Below, in pieces: positions 5,692 to 11,532 of a stretch of 13,602 bases of DNA (its first letter is position 1; every line of letters starts with the position of its first letter). The position numbers and the translations under genes were made by a program. The notes under the pieces were generated by a model, which was not told where the DNA came from, did no database searches, and worked only from the letters and a program-made list of their open reading frames with translations. This DNA comes from Rickettsiales bacterium (GTDB taxonomy: Bacteria; Pseudomonadota; Alphaproteobacteria; Rickettsiales; Deianiraeaceae), in assembly GCA_947485035.1 (NCBI GenBank), contig CANKQN010000014.1:1-13602 (forward strand), given 5' to 3'.

Positions 5692-6699
5692 CTAAACACC
5701 CGCATAAATGAATGTGTTTCCAATGAATATTGTTGGCTGCATGTTATTATGCGGAGCTCCATTTCCACTTGATGCCGTTGTCGCATTATTTGTGCCACGC
5801 ATGTCCATGCCTGTTCCTCCGGATTTTGAAAATTGAGACCTGGTGTTATTTGTGTCGTAGGTGTGAGTATGTGGTCCATTTTCCGCAGCCGTAAGTGAGT
5901 GAGTTTCAGCTCCAACAACCTGCCCAAAAGTGCGGTTTGTTAAGCCCAACCCTTGCCCGACCGCAGCATTGACTCTGCCTTGACAGTCTGGCAATGTGAA
6001 TGTTGTCAAACCATCTCCACCTCCACACGCCGTGCCAATTATTGCAAAAAGTGAGGAATAGACCGTTCGCGAAACTGCCTGCCCATTACACAAAAGCCAC
6101 TTGCCGTGATTCGCACTTTGAAGCGAGTGTTTGTAATCGCCAATAAAATGTGAAGCTTCAATTATTGGCTTGTTTGTTAAAGATGTGTAACTTCCATCAA
6201 ACAACGTGGGCTTGTTTGCTAAATCGGTATAACTTCCACTGGTTGCAACGGCTGAAAGAGTTGGAACTGTTGGAATTATTGGCTTGTTTGTTAAAGATGT
6301 GTAACTTCCATCAAACAACGTGGGCTTGTTTAAAATCTGCGAAACGCCAGATGTTGAGTTCCAGTCTGCGTTTTGTGCTCCACCTGAGGCAATCCACCCA
6401 TTTTCGGAAAAAATGTATCTTAAGCCCAAAGATTGCACAAAAAATTCACAACCAATTACAGGGGCAAAGAAATTCCAACTCCTATTCTTTGAAAATAAAC
6501 CAATATTGTTTGGCTTTTTAAATTCAGAGGAAAATATATACAATTCGCCGTCCTTTGGGCTTAATGGCAGCGATGGTGTGAGGTCGGCGACTACATGAAA
6601 AATAAACGAGTCCATTTTGGAGAAATTCTCGTTAATTGTAACATCCGGTGAAGATTGGTTTTGCAAAAGCATTTGCATTGATATATTGTTCGTTTGCAC
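5692..6699 (-). CDS. Phage-type tail-collar / microcystin-dependent-protein-like protein
   Basis: A 335-residue protein resembling tail-fibre or collar proteins. Residues about 20-110 resemble DUF2793, found in alphaproteobacterial prophage proteins (DGELYIF...NIGLFSKNRSWNFF...LRYIFSENGW). Residues about 121-180 hold three copies of a SGSYTDLANKP-like fibre repeat. Residues about 181-250 form a tail-collar domain (GKWLLCNGQAVSRTVYSSLF and TFTLPDCQGRVNAAVG). The C-terminus, with PHTHTYDTN and the near-terminal NMQPTIFIGNTFIYAG, matches microcystin-dependent-protein tails. The GTG at 6699 was used; an ATG at 6678 (residue 8) fits the predicted promoter better. No other phage gene is nearby, so it could be a solitary surface adhesin or a prophage relic. 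It converges on the M23 gene. Confidence 0.8.
   Translation of the reverse strand: MQTNNISMQMLLQNQSSPDVTINENFSKMDSFIFHVVADLTPSLPLSPKDGELYIFSSEFKKPNNIGLFSKNRSWNFFAPVIGCEFFVQSLGLRYIFSENGWIASGGAQNADWNSTSGVSQILNKPTLFDGSYTSLTNKPIIPTVPTLSAVATSGSYTDLANKPTLFDGSYTSLTNKPIIEASHFIGDYKHSLQSANHGKWLLCNGQAVSRTVYSSLFAIIGTACGGGDGLTTFTLPDCQGRVNAAVGQGLGLTNRTFGQVVGAETHSLTAAENGPHTHTYDTNNTRSQFSKSGGTGMDMRGTNNATTASSGNGAPHNNMQPTIFIGNTFIYAGV
6160..6217. repeat. 58-bp perfect direct repeat, copy 1
   Basis: Identical over 58 bases to 6274-6331, at an offset of 114 bases (38 codons). It encodes the KPTLFDGSYTSLTNKPI segment of the tail-collar protein. The perfect identity, including third codon positions, points to recent duplication or gene conversion. 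Confidence 0.93.
6274..6331. repeat. 58-bp perfect direct repeat, copy 2
   Basis: The second copy of the 58-base unit at 6160-6217. A diverged third unit (encoding SGSYTDLANKP) lies between the copies, so the array has three fibre repeats. Expansion or contraction by 38 codons would stay in frame. Confidence 0.93.
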
Positions 6700-6712
6700 T
6701 GTGCGTAAAAAA

Positions 6713-6741
6713 ATTATACAAAGTGTGACGATTTTTTATAA
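6713..6741 (-). promoter_or_regulatory. Promoter of the tail-collar gene
   Basis: Read on the minus strand, a perfect TATAAT at 6718-6713 is preceded at 17-base spacing by TTATAA (6741-6736), which matches TTGACA at four positions. The predicted start near 6706 gives a 5' leader of only about 7 bases to the GTG at 6699, or about 28 to the ATG at 6678. It gives the tail-collar gene its own promoter, separate from the COQ9-like gene upstream. Confidence 0.5.
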
Positions 6742-6760
6742 AAACCAAGGAAGCAGCTTT

Positions 6761-7225
6761 TTAAATGGAGGCGTGAAGAGTGTCCAAAATTTTACACAAT
6801 TTCAAACGCCTTGTATAAAAATTCTGGTTGTAATCATAGACATTTGCGGCTTTCCAAAATAAATCCGCAAGGTGATTTATATATTTTGCGTAAATAATTT
6901 TATAGTTGGAAAATAGAAAGTTAATCACATTTGGAAAATTATTCATTGAATATTTTTCTGCAATAAATGGAAAATAATTATTTTTTAGAAAATCGATTTT
7001 TTCAGATATTTTTACAAATGGCGTGAGGTCAGCCGATTGCAAAAATTCATTTGCGATATTTTTCAGAATATCTAAAAGTGCATCGCATTCATTTAACTTG
7101 ATAAAAAAAGAAGTTGAATTAATTAAATCATATTCTGCAATAAATTCCAAAAAGGATTTTTCAGATTGCAAAAATTTATCTTGAAATGGCAAATTATTTG
7201 CGAAACTTTGTGAATTGATTTGCAT
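6761..7225 (-). CDS. COQ9-like protein (ubiquinone biosynthesis accessory factor)
   Basis: COQ9 is a lipid-binding protein that helps COQ7 hydroxylate ubiquinone precursors; alphaproteobacteria carry homologues. The 154-residue product is Asn/Lys/Ile-rich and mostly unrecognisable, but residues 119-145 (LADLFWKAANVYDYNQNFYTRR and following) match the COQ9 signature ADxxWxxAGDxSxDxNxYTKRxxL in order and spacing. The product is shorter than usual (about 200) and stops shortly after that motif. The frame stays open for about 40 codons after the TAA, with a weakly COQ9-tail-like stretch, so a recent truncation is possible. It is divergent from the NDUFAF5-like gene across a 39-base spacer. The family call is an inference from one motif. 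Confidence 0.55.
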   Translation of the reverse strand: MQINSQSFANNLPFQDKFLQSEKSFLEFIAEYDLINSTSFFIKLNECDALLDILKNIANEFLQSADLTPFVKISEKIDFLKNNYFPFIAEKYSMNNFPNVINFLFSNYKIIYAKYINHLADLFWKAANVYDYNQNFYTRRLKLCKILDTLHASI

Positions 7226-7264
7226 GAAGAAATTTAATTATTTATTTATTTTTAATAAAATACT
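7226..7264. promoter_or_regulatory. Extremely AT-rich divergent promoter spacer
   Basis: These 39 bases separate the divergent ATGs of the COQ9-like gene (minus) and the NDUFAF5-like gene (plus). Only two are G or C, and TTTA/ATTT units recur. Both promoters must overlap here or extend into the genes, which favours coordinate control. A TAAAAT at 7256-7261 is too close to the plus-strand ATG to be certain as a -10. Confidence 0.4.
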
Positions 7265-7990
7265 ATGGAAAATATTTTCAACAGAAAAATTATTTTTTCC
7301 CGTAAAAAAAGAATTAATTTTAATAACGCACTATATTTAAAAATTCAAGAAACAATTATCGAAGATCTTTCCGATTATTTATTTATTTTTAATAATGCGG
7401 AGAAAATAAAAAAAATTCTTTTTTTAAATGAAGAAAATCACCACTTACAATTGGGTATTTTTAATGGTGCAAAATTAAACAGTTTACTTTTTCTTGAAAA
7501 TGATTTATTAAATATTGAATTATTGGCAGCGTGTGAAAAATCAGATTTAATTATTGGAATTAATTCGTTTCACAATGTGAATTATTTGGAGAATTATTTT
7601 AATTCAATAAAAAAATGCTTAAACGATGGTGGTGTGTTTTGCGGGAATTTTTTTGGCAATAATAATTTATCAGAATTAAAAAAAATCATTATTACAAACG
7701 ATTCCGAATTTTCTCAGAAAATATATCCACGATTTAACCCAACAATTTCACCCGAATCCATTATTGGTATTTTGCAGAAATTCAATTTTCAAAACATAAC
7801 AATTGCAAGCGAGAAGATTAATTTTGAATTTAATTTTACAGATGCCATGAATTTTTTAAAATCAATTAACGAGCGAAACTACATTCATCAAATGCAAAAA
7901 TCTGCACCAAATCGCAAAATATTCACGGAGAATATCCCAGAAAAAATTACCCTTGATTTTGATATAATTAAATTCTATTGTAGTAAATAA
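7265..7990 (+). CDS. NDUFAF5/BioC-like methyltransferase-fold protein
   Basis: Resembles the alphaproteobacterial relatives of mitochondrial NDUFAF5, a SAM-methyltransferase-fold protein needed for complex I assembly (reported as an arginine hydroxylase of NDUFS7). The N-terminus IFNRKIIFSRKKRINFN matches the family FDRxLLRxRRxRAA, followed by LKIQETIIEDLSDYL. The central SFHNVNYLENYFNSIKKCLN (residues 101-120), DGGVFCGNFFGNNNLSELK (121-139) and RFNPTISPESIIGILQKFNF (156-175) follow the family pattern of a short 'DGLFxxxxFGxxTLxEL' strand and a C-terminal lobe. The 241-residue length is somewhat short. The glycine-rich SAM loop expected around 52-66 (family LDLGCxxG) is not recognisable (FLNEENHHLQLG). 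Lys/Asn/Ile content is very high. The lolA-like gene follows directly. Confidence 0.68.
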   Translation: MENIFNRKIIFSRKKRINFNNALYLKIQETIIEDLSDYLFIFNNAEKIKKILFLNEENHHLQLGIFNGAKLNSLLFLENDLLNIELLAACEKSDLIIGINSFHNVNYLENYFNSIKKCLNDGGVFCGNFFGNNNLSELKKIIITNDSEFSQKIYPRFNPTISPESIIGILQKFNFQNITIASEKINFEFNFTDAMNFLKSINERNYIHQMQKSAPNRKIFTENIPEKITLDFDIIKFYCSK

Positions 7991-8005
7991 TTGTGTAAAA
8001 AATTC

Positions 8006-8596
8006 ATGAAAATTATTGCTTTGCTTTTTATTTTACTCCACTTTTCCGCAAATGCAAAAATTAACCCAGAGGGCAATCCCCAGATATCACAAATTAACGC
8101 AAAACTGCATGATATCACTAATTTAAAGGTGGAATTTCGCAATGAAGTTGATGGAGTTGTTGAGAAAGGGGTTATTTTCTATAAAAAAGACCAAGGACTT
8201 TTCATGAAATATCACACAATGCCTGTGACAATTCTTGTAACAAAATCGGTTGTGACATACTACGATTCCAAGCTTGACCAGAAGTCTCACATACCAACAC
8301 AGAAATCTGCTGCTAGAATATTCACATCGCTTTTGGAAATTAATAATAACACATTTGATATTTTAAAAATTGAAACACTGCCGGAAGCGGTTGTTGTTCG
8401 TGCAACGATTAAAAATCTTAAAGATGAAGGCGTATTTTCAATGTATTTTTCACGCAGCGATTTTATGCTTAGAAGGGTGGATATTGAATCGCCGGATAGT
8501 CACGATAAAAATCGCATAGACCTTTACTCATACACATTTCCGAGCATTTCAAACGAGAGATTTAAATCGATAAACATTGAAAAAGATTTAAAATGA
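8006..8596 (+). CDS. lolA: LolA-like outer-membrane lipoprotein carrier
   Basis: A periplasmic carrier that moves lipoproteins from LolCDE to the outer membrane. The ATG at 8006 gives 196 residues starting MKIIALLFILLHFSANAK, a clean signal peptide with predicted cleavage after ANA. A TTG at 7991, directly after the previous stop, would add five residues before it and seems less likely. The mature part follows the LolA fold: an early amphipathic helix (ISQINAKLHDITNLKVEF), paired strands with the FYKKDQGLFMKYH segment (family FxxkxPgxlrfxY), then LVTKSVVTYYDSKLDQKS (family 'G..v.vyD..l'), and a C-terminal strand series. It lies downstream of the NDUFAF5-like gene and its 3' end overlaps the convergent midA by 9 bases. 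Confidence 0.72.
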   Translation: MKIIALLFILLHFSANAKINPEGNPQISQINAKLHDITNLKVEFRNEVDGVVEKGVIFYKKDQGLFMKYHTMPVTILVTKSVVTYYDSKLDQKSHIPTQKSAARIFTSLLEINNNTFDILKIETLPEAVVVRATIKNLKDEGVFSMYFSRSDFMLRRVDIESPDSHDKNRIDLYSYTFPSISNERFKSINIEKDLK

Positions 8597-9640
8597 TTTC
8601 GCAATTAGTACTTGGAAAATCTCGCCCATCTGTTCGGAGTCGATTAATCTTGCTATGCCATCGCGATTTTTTGGATTAATTAGATTCAAAATGCCATTTT
8701 CAACAAGAAATTCACCCTGCGTTGAAATGCTTGCCTCAATTTTGTTTGCCGCAAAAAATTCCCGCATTAGATTGAAATCAACAAGGTGTGTGATATCTGT
8801 ATTTCCGATGTTTTCCAGAATATTTGTAGTTTTTTTACCTTCAAAAATGCCCTGCAAGGTTGAGGTATCGGGGCTTTGCGTGAAGCCGTAGTCGATCGCT
8901 AAAAATATTGATTTTGCACCATGCATAATTTCGCAAATCTCGCTTAAAATGCCACTTTCAACAAAAGGTATTTCAAAAAATGTATTTTGATTATTTTTTG
9001 CAACGTTGAATATTGTTTTTTTATTGTTGGCATTAATTGGGACTTGCTCGAAAGTAAAATTATTACTTTTTTCCGTCACAATAATTTCATAAATATTATT
9101 TTCTTGCTTTACGAATTGCTTAATTGGCAGTGCATCAAAAAATTCATTTGAAAAAAATACAAAAATATCATTTTCATAATTATTCAGGTTTTTTTTAAAT
9201 GATACAATATCGGGGAAAAATAATTTTTCCATCACAATATTATTCAGTGATTTTTTTTGCATATCAATTAATATTTCGGAAAATTCAATTGAATTAAATG
9301 TGATTTTTGAAATTAATTCACTTAAATTTGAAGCCCCCAACCCATGCAAAGACTCCACAAAATTCAAAATATCAAACGCCAACTTTCCGGTTCCACCACC
9401 AAATTCTACAAAATGAATTTTGCGCACACCATTTGATATCTTCAACAGTGAGTCGATAATGTATGAGGCGATGACTATGCCAAAAGCGTTGGAAATTTCC
9501 GGCGATGTGGTGAAATCTTGCATTATTGGGCTTTTTTTTGCATAATATCCCATACTTTGATGACAAAGTGCAAGTGTAATAAATTCGTCAAGTGGTAAAA
9601 ATCCACGAATTTTGATTATATCCGAAATATACGATTGCAT
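8588..9640 (-). CDS. SAM-dependent methyltransferase MidA (NDUFAF7 family)
   Basis: A homologue of MidA/NDUFAF7, which in mitochondria dimethylates an arginine of complex I subunit NDUFS2. The 350-residue product has the family motifs in order: GYYAKK...DFTTSPEIS at 31-50, the SAM loop HFVEFGGGTGKLAFDIL at 76-92, FSNEFFDALPIKQFV at 163-177, AIDYGF at 248-253, TLQGIFEGK at 261-269, NTDITHLVDFNLM at 280-292, STQGEFLVENGI at 306-317 and RLIDSEQMGEIFQVLI at 331-346. Length is normal and key motifs are intact, so it should be functional. It is the last gene of the secretin-tilS-folB-MTHFS-midA run, starting 13 bases after the cyclo-ligase stop. Confidence 0.9.
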   Translation of the reverse strand: MQSYISDIIKIRGFLPLDEFITLALCHQSMGYYAKKSPIMQDFTTSPEISNAFGIVIASYIIDSLLKISNGVRKIHFVEFGGGTGKLAFDILNFVESLHGLGASNLSELISKITFNSIEFSEILIDMQKKSLNNIVMEKLFFPDIVSFKKNLNNYENDIFVFFSNEFFDALPIKQFVKQENNIYEIIVTEKSNNFTFEQVPINANNKKTIFNVAKNNQNTFFEIPFVESGILSEICEIMHGAKSIFLAIDYGFTQSPDTSTLQGIFEGKKTTNILENIGNTDITHLVDFNLMREFFAANKIEASISTQGEFLVENGILNLINPKNRDGIARLIDSEQMGEIFQVLIAKSF

Positions 9641-9653
9641 TTTCTATAATAAA

Positions 9654-10223
9654 TTAATTGCTGTGATAAACTTTTTTTTCGGTAAATACATAATTTAATT
9701 GAATATCGTGTTTTTCTGGTGTAAATTCGATTTTTTGAAATTCAAATGCAACGCCAATTTTTATTATTGATTTATTTGCCAGGTATTTATCATAAAATCC
9801 ACCACCATAGCCAACACGAAAACATTTTTCATTAAATGCCACAAGTGGGATAAATATTATTTCGGGAATTAAAATATTTTTTATAATTTGTGGATTAAAT
9901 GTTTTATTTTCAAACATTAAATTAAATTGCTTCGGTGCTTTTAATGATTCGAAATAATTAATTTTTTTTTCTGAGAAATACTCACAGAAATTAATTTTAT
10001 TATTTTTTATTTTTGGAAAATATTTTTTACATTTGACTAAATTGCATAATTCCAAAATTGAGACCTCGTTATTAATTGGAAAATAAATGCCGATTTTTTT
10101 ATTTAATAAATTAATTTTCTGTATAATTTTTTTGCAAATAATCGATGAATGTAATTTCCAAGTATTTTGATTAATTAAATTTCTTTTTTTGATAACTGCT
10201 TTGCGAATTATTTTTTTTTGCAT
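9654..10223 (-). CDS. 5-formyltetrahydrofolate cyclo-ligase (MTHFS)
   Basis: Converts 5-formyl-THF to 5,10-methenyl-THF using ATP, returning folate to the one-carbon pool. The 189-residue product has the expected length. An N-terminal basic region (KKIIRKAVIKKRN) holds the ATP-contacting lysine and arginine, with IGIYFPINNEV at 44-54. The C-terminal signature IPLVAFNEKCFRVGYGGGFY at 125-144, continuing DKYL, is the family hallmark. The rest is very rich in Lys, Asn and Ile, more AT-driven than leuA or the secretin. The ATG lies 3 bases after the folB stop, and midA starts 13 bases downstream. It shares folate metabolism with folB next door. Confidence 0.9.
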   Translation of the reverse strand: MQKKIIRKAVIKKRNLINQNTWKLHSSIICKKIIQKINLLNKKIGIYFPINNEVSILELCNLVKCKKYFPKIKNNKINFCEYFSEKKINYFESLKAPKQFNLMFENKTFNPQIIKNILIPEIIFIPLVAFNEKCFRVGYGGGFYDKYLANKSIIKIGVAFEFQKIEFTPEKHDIQLNYVFTEKKVYHSN

Positions 10224-10226
10224 CCT

Positions 10227-10550
10227 TTATATTTCATATTCAACAGAAATTTCTTCGGCGATATTTCGCAAAATACATTTTTGTATTTTTGTTTTTATTG
10301 AGTTAATCTGTGGATAATTATTTTTTATTTTACCGCATATTTCCTCCGCCATTTCTTCGATATATTCAAAATGTTTTGATTTTGCAATTTCATTAATTTG
10401 CTGTAAAATTAAATCGTAATCAACAACTGAATTTTTGGAGAAATTATAGTTAATCACAGCGGATATAATTATTTTCGTGGGATTTTTCCTCTCATTTTCA
10501 TAAATTCCAACGGAGGCAATAATTGGGATATTTTTTAAATCAATAATCAT
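10227..10550 (-). CDS. folB: Dihydroneopterin aldolase-type protein (FolB)
   Basis: In folate synthesis FolB cleaves 7,8-dihydroneopterin to 6-hydroxymethyl-dihydropterin and glycolaldehyde. With the ATG at 10550 the product is 107 residues and begins MIIDLKNIPIIASVGIYENE, matching the family start 'l..l.v.a.iGvyexER'. The catalytic-type Glu is in ENERKNP, and DYDLILQQINEI and EYIEEMAEEICGKI match the central helices; a C-terminal Lys (TKIQKCIL) is at the position of the family lysine. An upstream in-frame start at 10610 would add 20 basic residues and overlap the tilS tail, so 10550 is preferred. It begins 14 bases after the tilS continuation ends. Slightly short for the family (about 115-120). 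Confidence 0.8.
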   Translation of the reverse strand: MIIDLKNIPIIASVGIYENERKNPTKIIISAVINYNFSKNSVVDYDLILQQINEIAKSKHFEYIEEMAEEICGKIKNNYPQINSIKTKIQKCILRNIAEEISVEYEI

Positions 10551-10564
10551 AAATCTTTTTTTTA

Positions 10565-10855
10565 TTAAATTAAATGCGTGCGATTTAATTGCAAGATTTC
10601 TTTTTCGCAAAAAATGCCATTTTTATTTTTCGTAAAAACCATCAGGGCAAATGTACCTCGCTTCGATGTCGACCCCAGCCACGCACTAAATGATTCCACA
10701 ACCGTTTGACGAATCTCCCTGTGGTTCTGATGGAGAATGCGATACGATTTTTCAACAATCATGCGAATTTCCGATTTCGTAAGGTTGAAAATCTCTTGTG
10801 AAAATTGTATGCAATTGTCATTTTCAGTCGCGATCAAAGCCCACCCTGTAGAGAA
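10565..10855 (-). CDS. tilS: TilS C-terminal continuation (in the +1 frame of tilS)
   Basis: This segment has no good start of its own; an ATG at 10885 lies inside tilS in another frame. It becomes a natural C-terminus if one A of the A10 tract is skipped. The joined sequence runs NELIDKKKFSTGWALIATEN, then a helical stretch (FNLTKSEIRMIVEKSYRIL) and a closing segment RQTVVESFSAWLGSTSKRGT with VFTKNKNGIFCEKEI. That order resembles the TilS C-terminal region, where a 'LP.e...R' helix and an 'R.sl..ll..l....gtl.g' segment precede a final 'i..RE' strand. About 97 codons are involved, ending at the stop 10565-10567, just before folB. The codon pattern looks coding. Confidence 0.6.
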   Translation of the reverse strand, partial: FSTGWALIATENDNCIQFSQEIFNLTKSEIRMIVEKSYRILHQNHREIRQTVVESFSAWLGSTSKRGTFALMVFTKNKNGIFCEKEILQLNRTHLI

Positions 10856-11525
10856 TTTTTTTTTTATCAATAAGTTCGTTTTCAAGGTTTGAAATGGTCT
10901 TCAAGATTCCCATTTTTTGCTGATGCGAAAATTCAAACGAGTGTCGAATATAGTTGCGTGTGAGTGTTTTATCTTGATTTGTCACATCTTCAAACCATGG
11001 AACTTGATTTTGCGTCATAAATTCGACGATTTTCGACTTTTCGACTGTGTGAATCATTGGGCGACAAAATTCAACATCAAACATTTGCGAGCGTTCTTGC
11101 ATTGAAACCAACCCAGCAATACCAGTTCCACGCATTGCGTTCATCAGAAATGTTTCGATTTTATCATCAATATGATGTGCCAGCATTACACTTGTGATGT
11201 TATTTTTTTTGCAAAAATCAGCTATCAAACCATATCTTGCATTACGTGCGCTTTCCTCAATTGCGGTTGCGATATCATCGTGAATCCAGTTCAAAATAAT
11301 ACCATCAACACCCCACGATTGCACAATTTTCAAGGTCTCGCTTGCAACACTTGCGGAAGATTCTTGCAAGTTGTGGTTGACTATTATTGCAAAAACCTTG
11401 GCATTTTTCACAATTTGCGAACAAACCTTCACAAGAAACATACTGTCAACACCACCGGAACACGCAATACACACGGTTTTATGCGAATTGGCATGTTGCA
11501 GAATAGTGCTATGAAGTTTATGCAT
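10824..11525 (-). CDS. tilS: tRNA(Ile)-lysidine synthetase TilS, frame broken at its C-terminus
   Basis: Modifies C34 of the CAU-anticodon tRNA-Ile to lysidine so that it reads AUA; normally essential. From the ATG at 11525 the frame encodes 233 residues. The PP-loop ATP motif SGGVDS is at 23-28, VNHNLQE follows, and HDDIATAIEESARNARY precedes LAHHIDDKIET at about 115-125 (family GHHxDDQxET). MNAMRGTG, PMIHTVEKSKI and FEDVTNQDKTLTRNYIRH follow. The N-terminal catalytic domain is complete. The frame ends in KKKILYRVGFDRD after an A10 tract, while the next frame carries a TilS-like tail. Other possible starts are GTG 11570 and ATG 11564, which would overlap the secretin stop by 30-38 bases; 11525 gives the usual distance to the PP-loop. 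It follows the secretin in the same operon. Confidence 0.88.
   Translation of the reverse strand: MHKLHSTILQHANSHKTVCIACSGGVDSMFLVKVCSQIVKNAKVFAIIVNHNLQESSASVASETLKIVQSWGVDGIILNWIHDDIATAIEESARNARYGLIADFCKKNNITSVMLAHHIDDKIETFLMNAMRGTGIAGLVSMQERSQMFDVEFCRPMIHTVEKSKIVEFMTQNQVPWFEDVTNQDKTLTRNYIRHSFEFSHQQKMGILKTISNLENELIDKKKILYRVGFDRD
10856..10865 (-). other. A10 slippage tract in tilS
   Basis: Ten consecutive A residues on the coding strand, read GAT AAA AAA AAA ATT in the tilS frame. Removing one A (or adding two) joins the upstream catalytic domain to the downstream TilS-like tail, giving about 319 residues in total. Long poly(A) tracts are known slippage sites for RNA polymerase in AT-rich bacteria. 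They are also common sites of sequencing error. Confidence 0.75.
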
Positions 11526-11532
11526 TGGTTTT

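Noticed and set aside
5681..5692. GGTG-ACCA-CACC hairpin between the convergent M23 and tail-collar genes
   Set aside because: The stem is only 4 bp and has no T-run on either side, so it is too weak to call a terminator.
6160..6331. CRISPR-like spacing of repeats
   Set aside because: Only two perfect copies exist, they lie in frame inside a coding gene, and they encode a known fibre repeat.
6150..6598. Plus-strand ORFs opposite the tail-collar gene, with repeated NFHQTTWACL-like peptides
   Set aside because: These are antisense shadows of the fibre repeat; the repeated peptide simply reflects the 58-bp duplication.
10565..10885. Independent 106-residue gene starting at 10885
   Set aside because: Its first residues are only the other frame of the tilS poly(A) region, and the remainder fits a TilS C-terminus, so it was treated as a frameshifted continuation.
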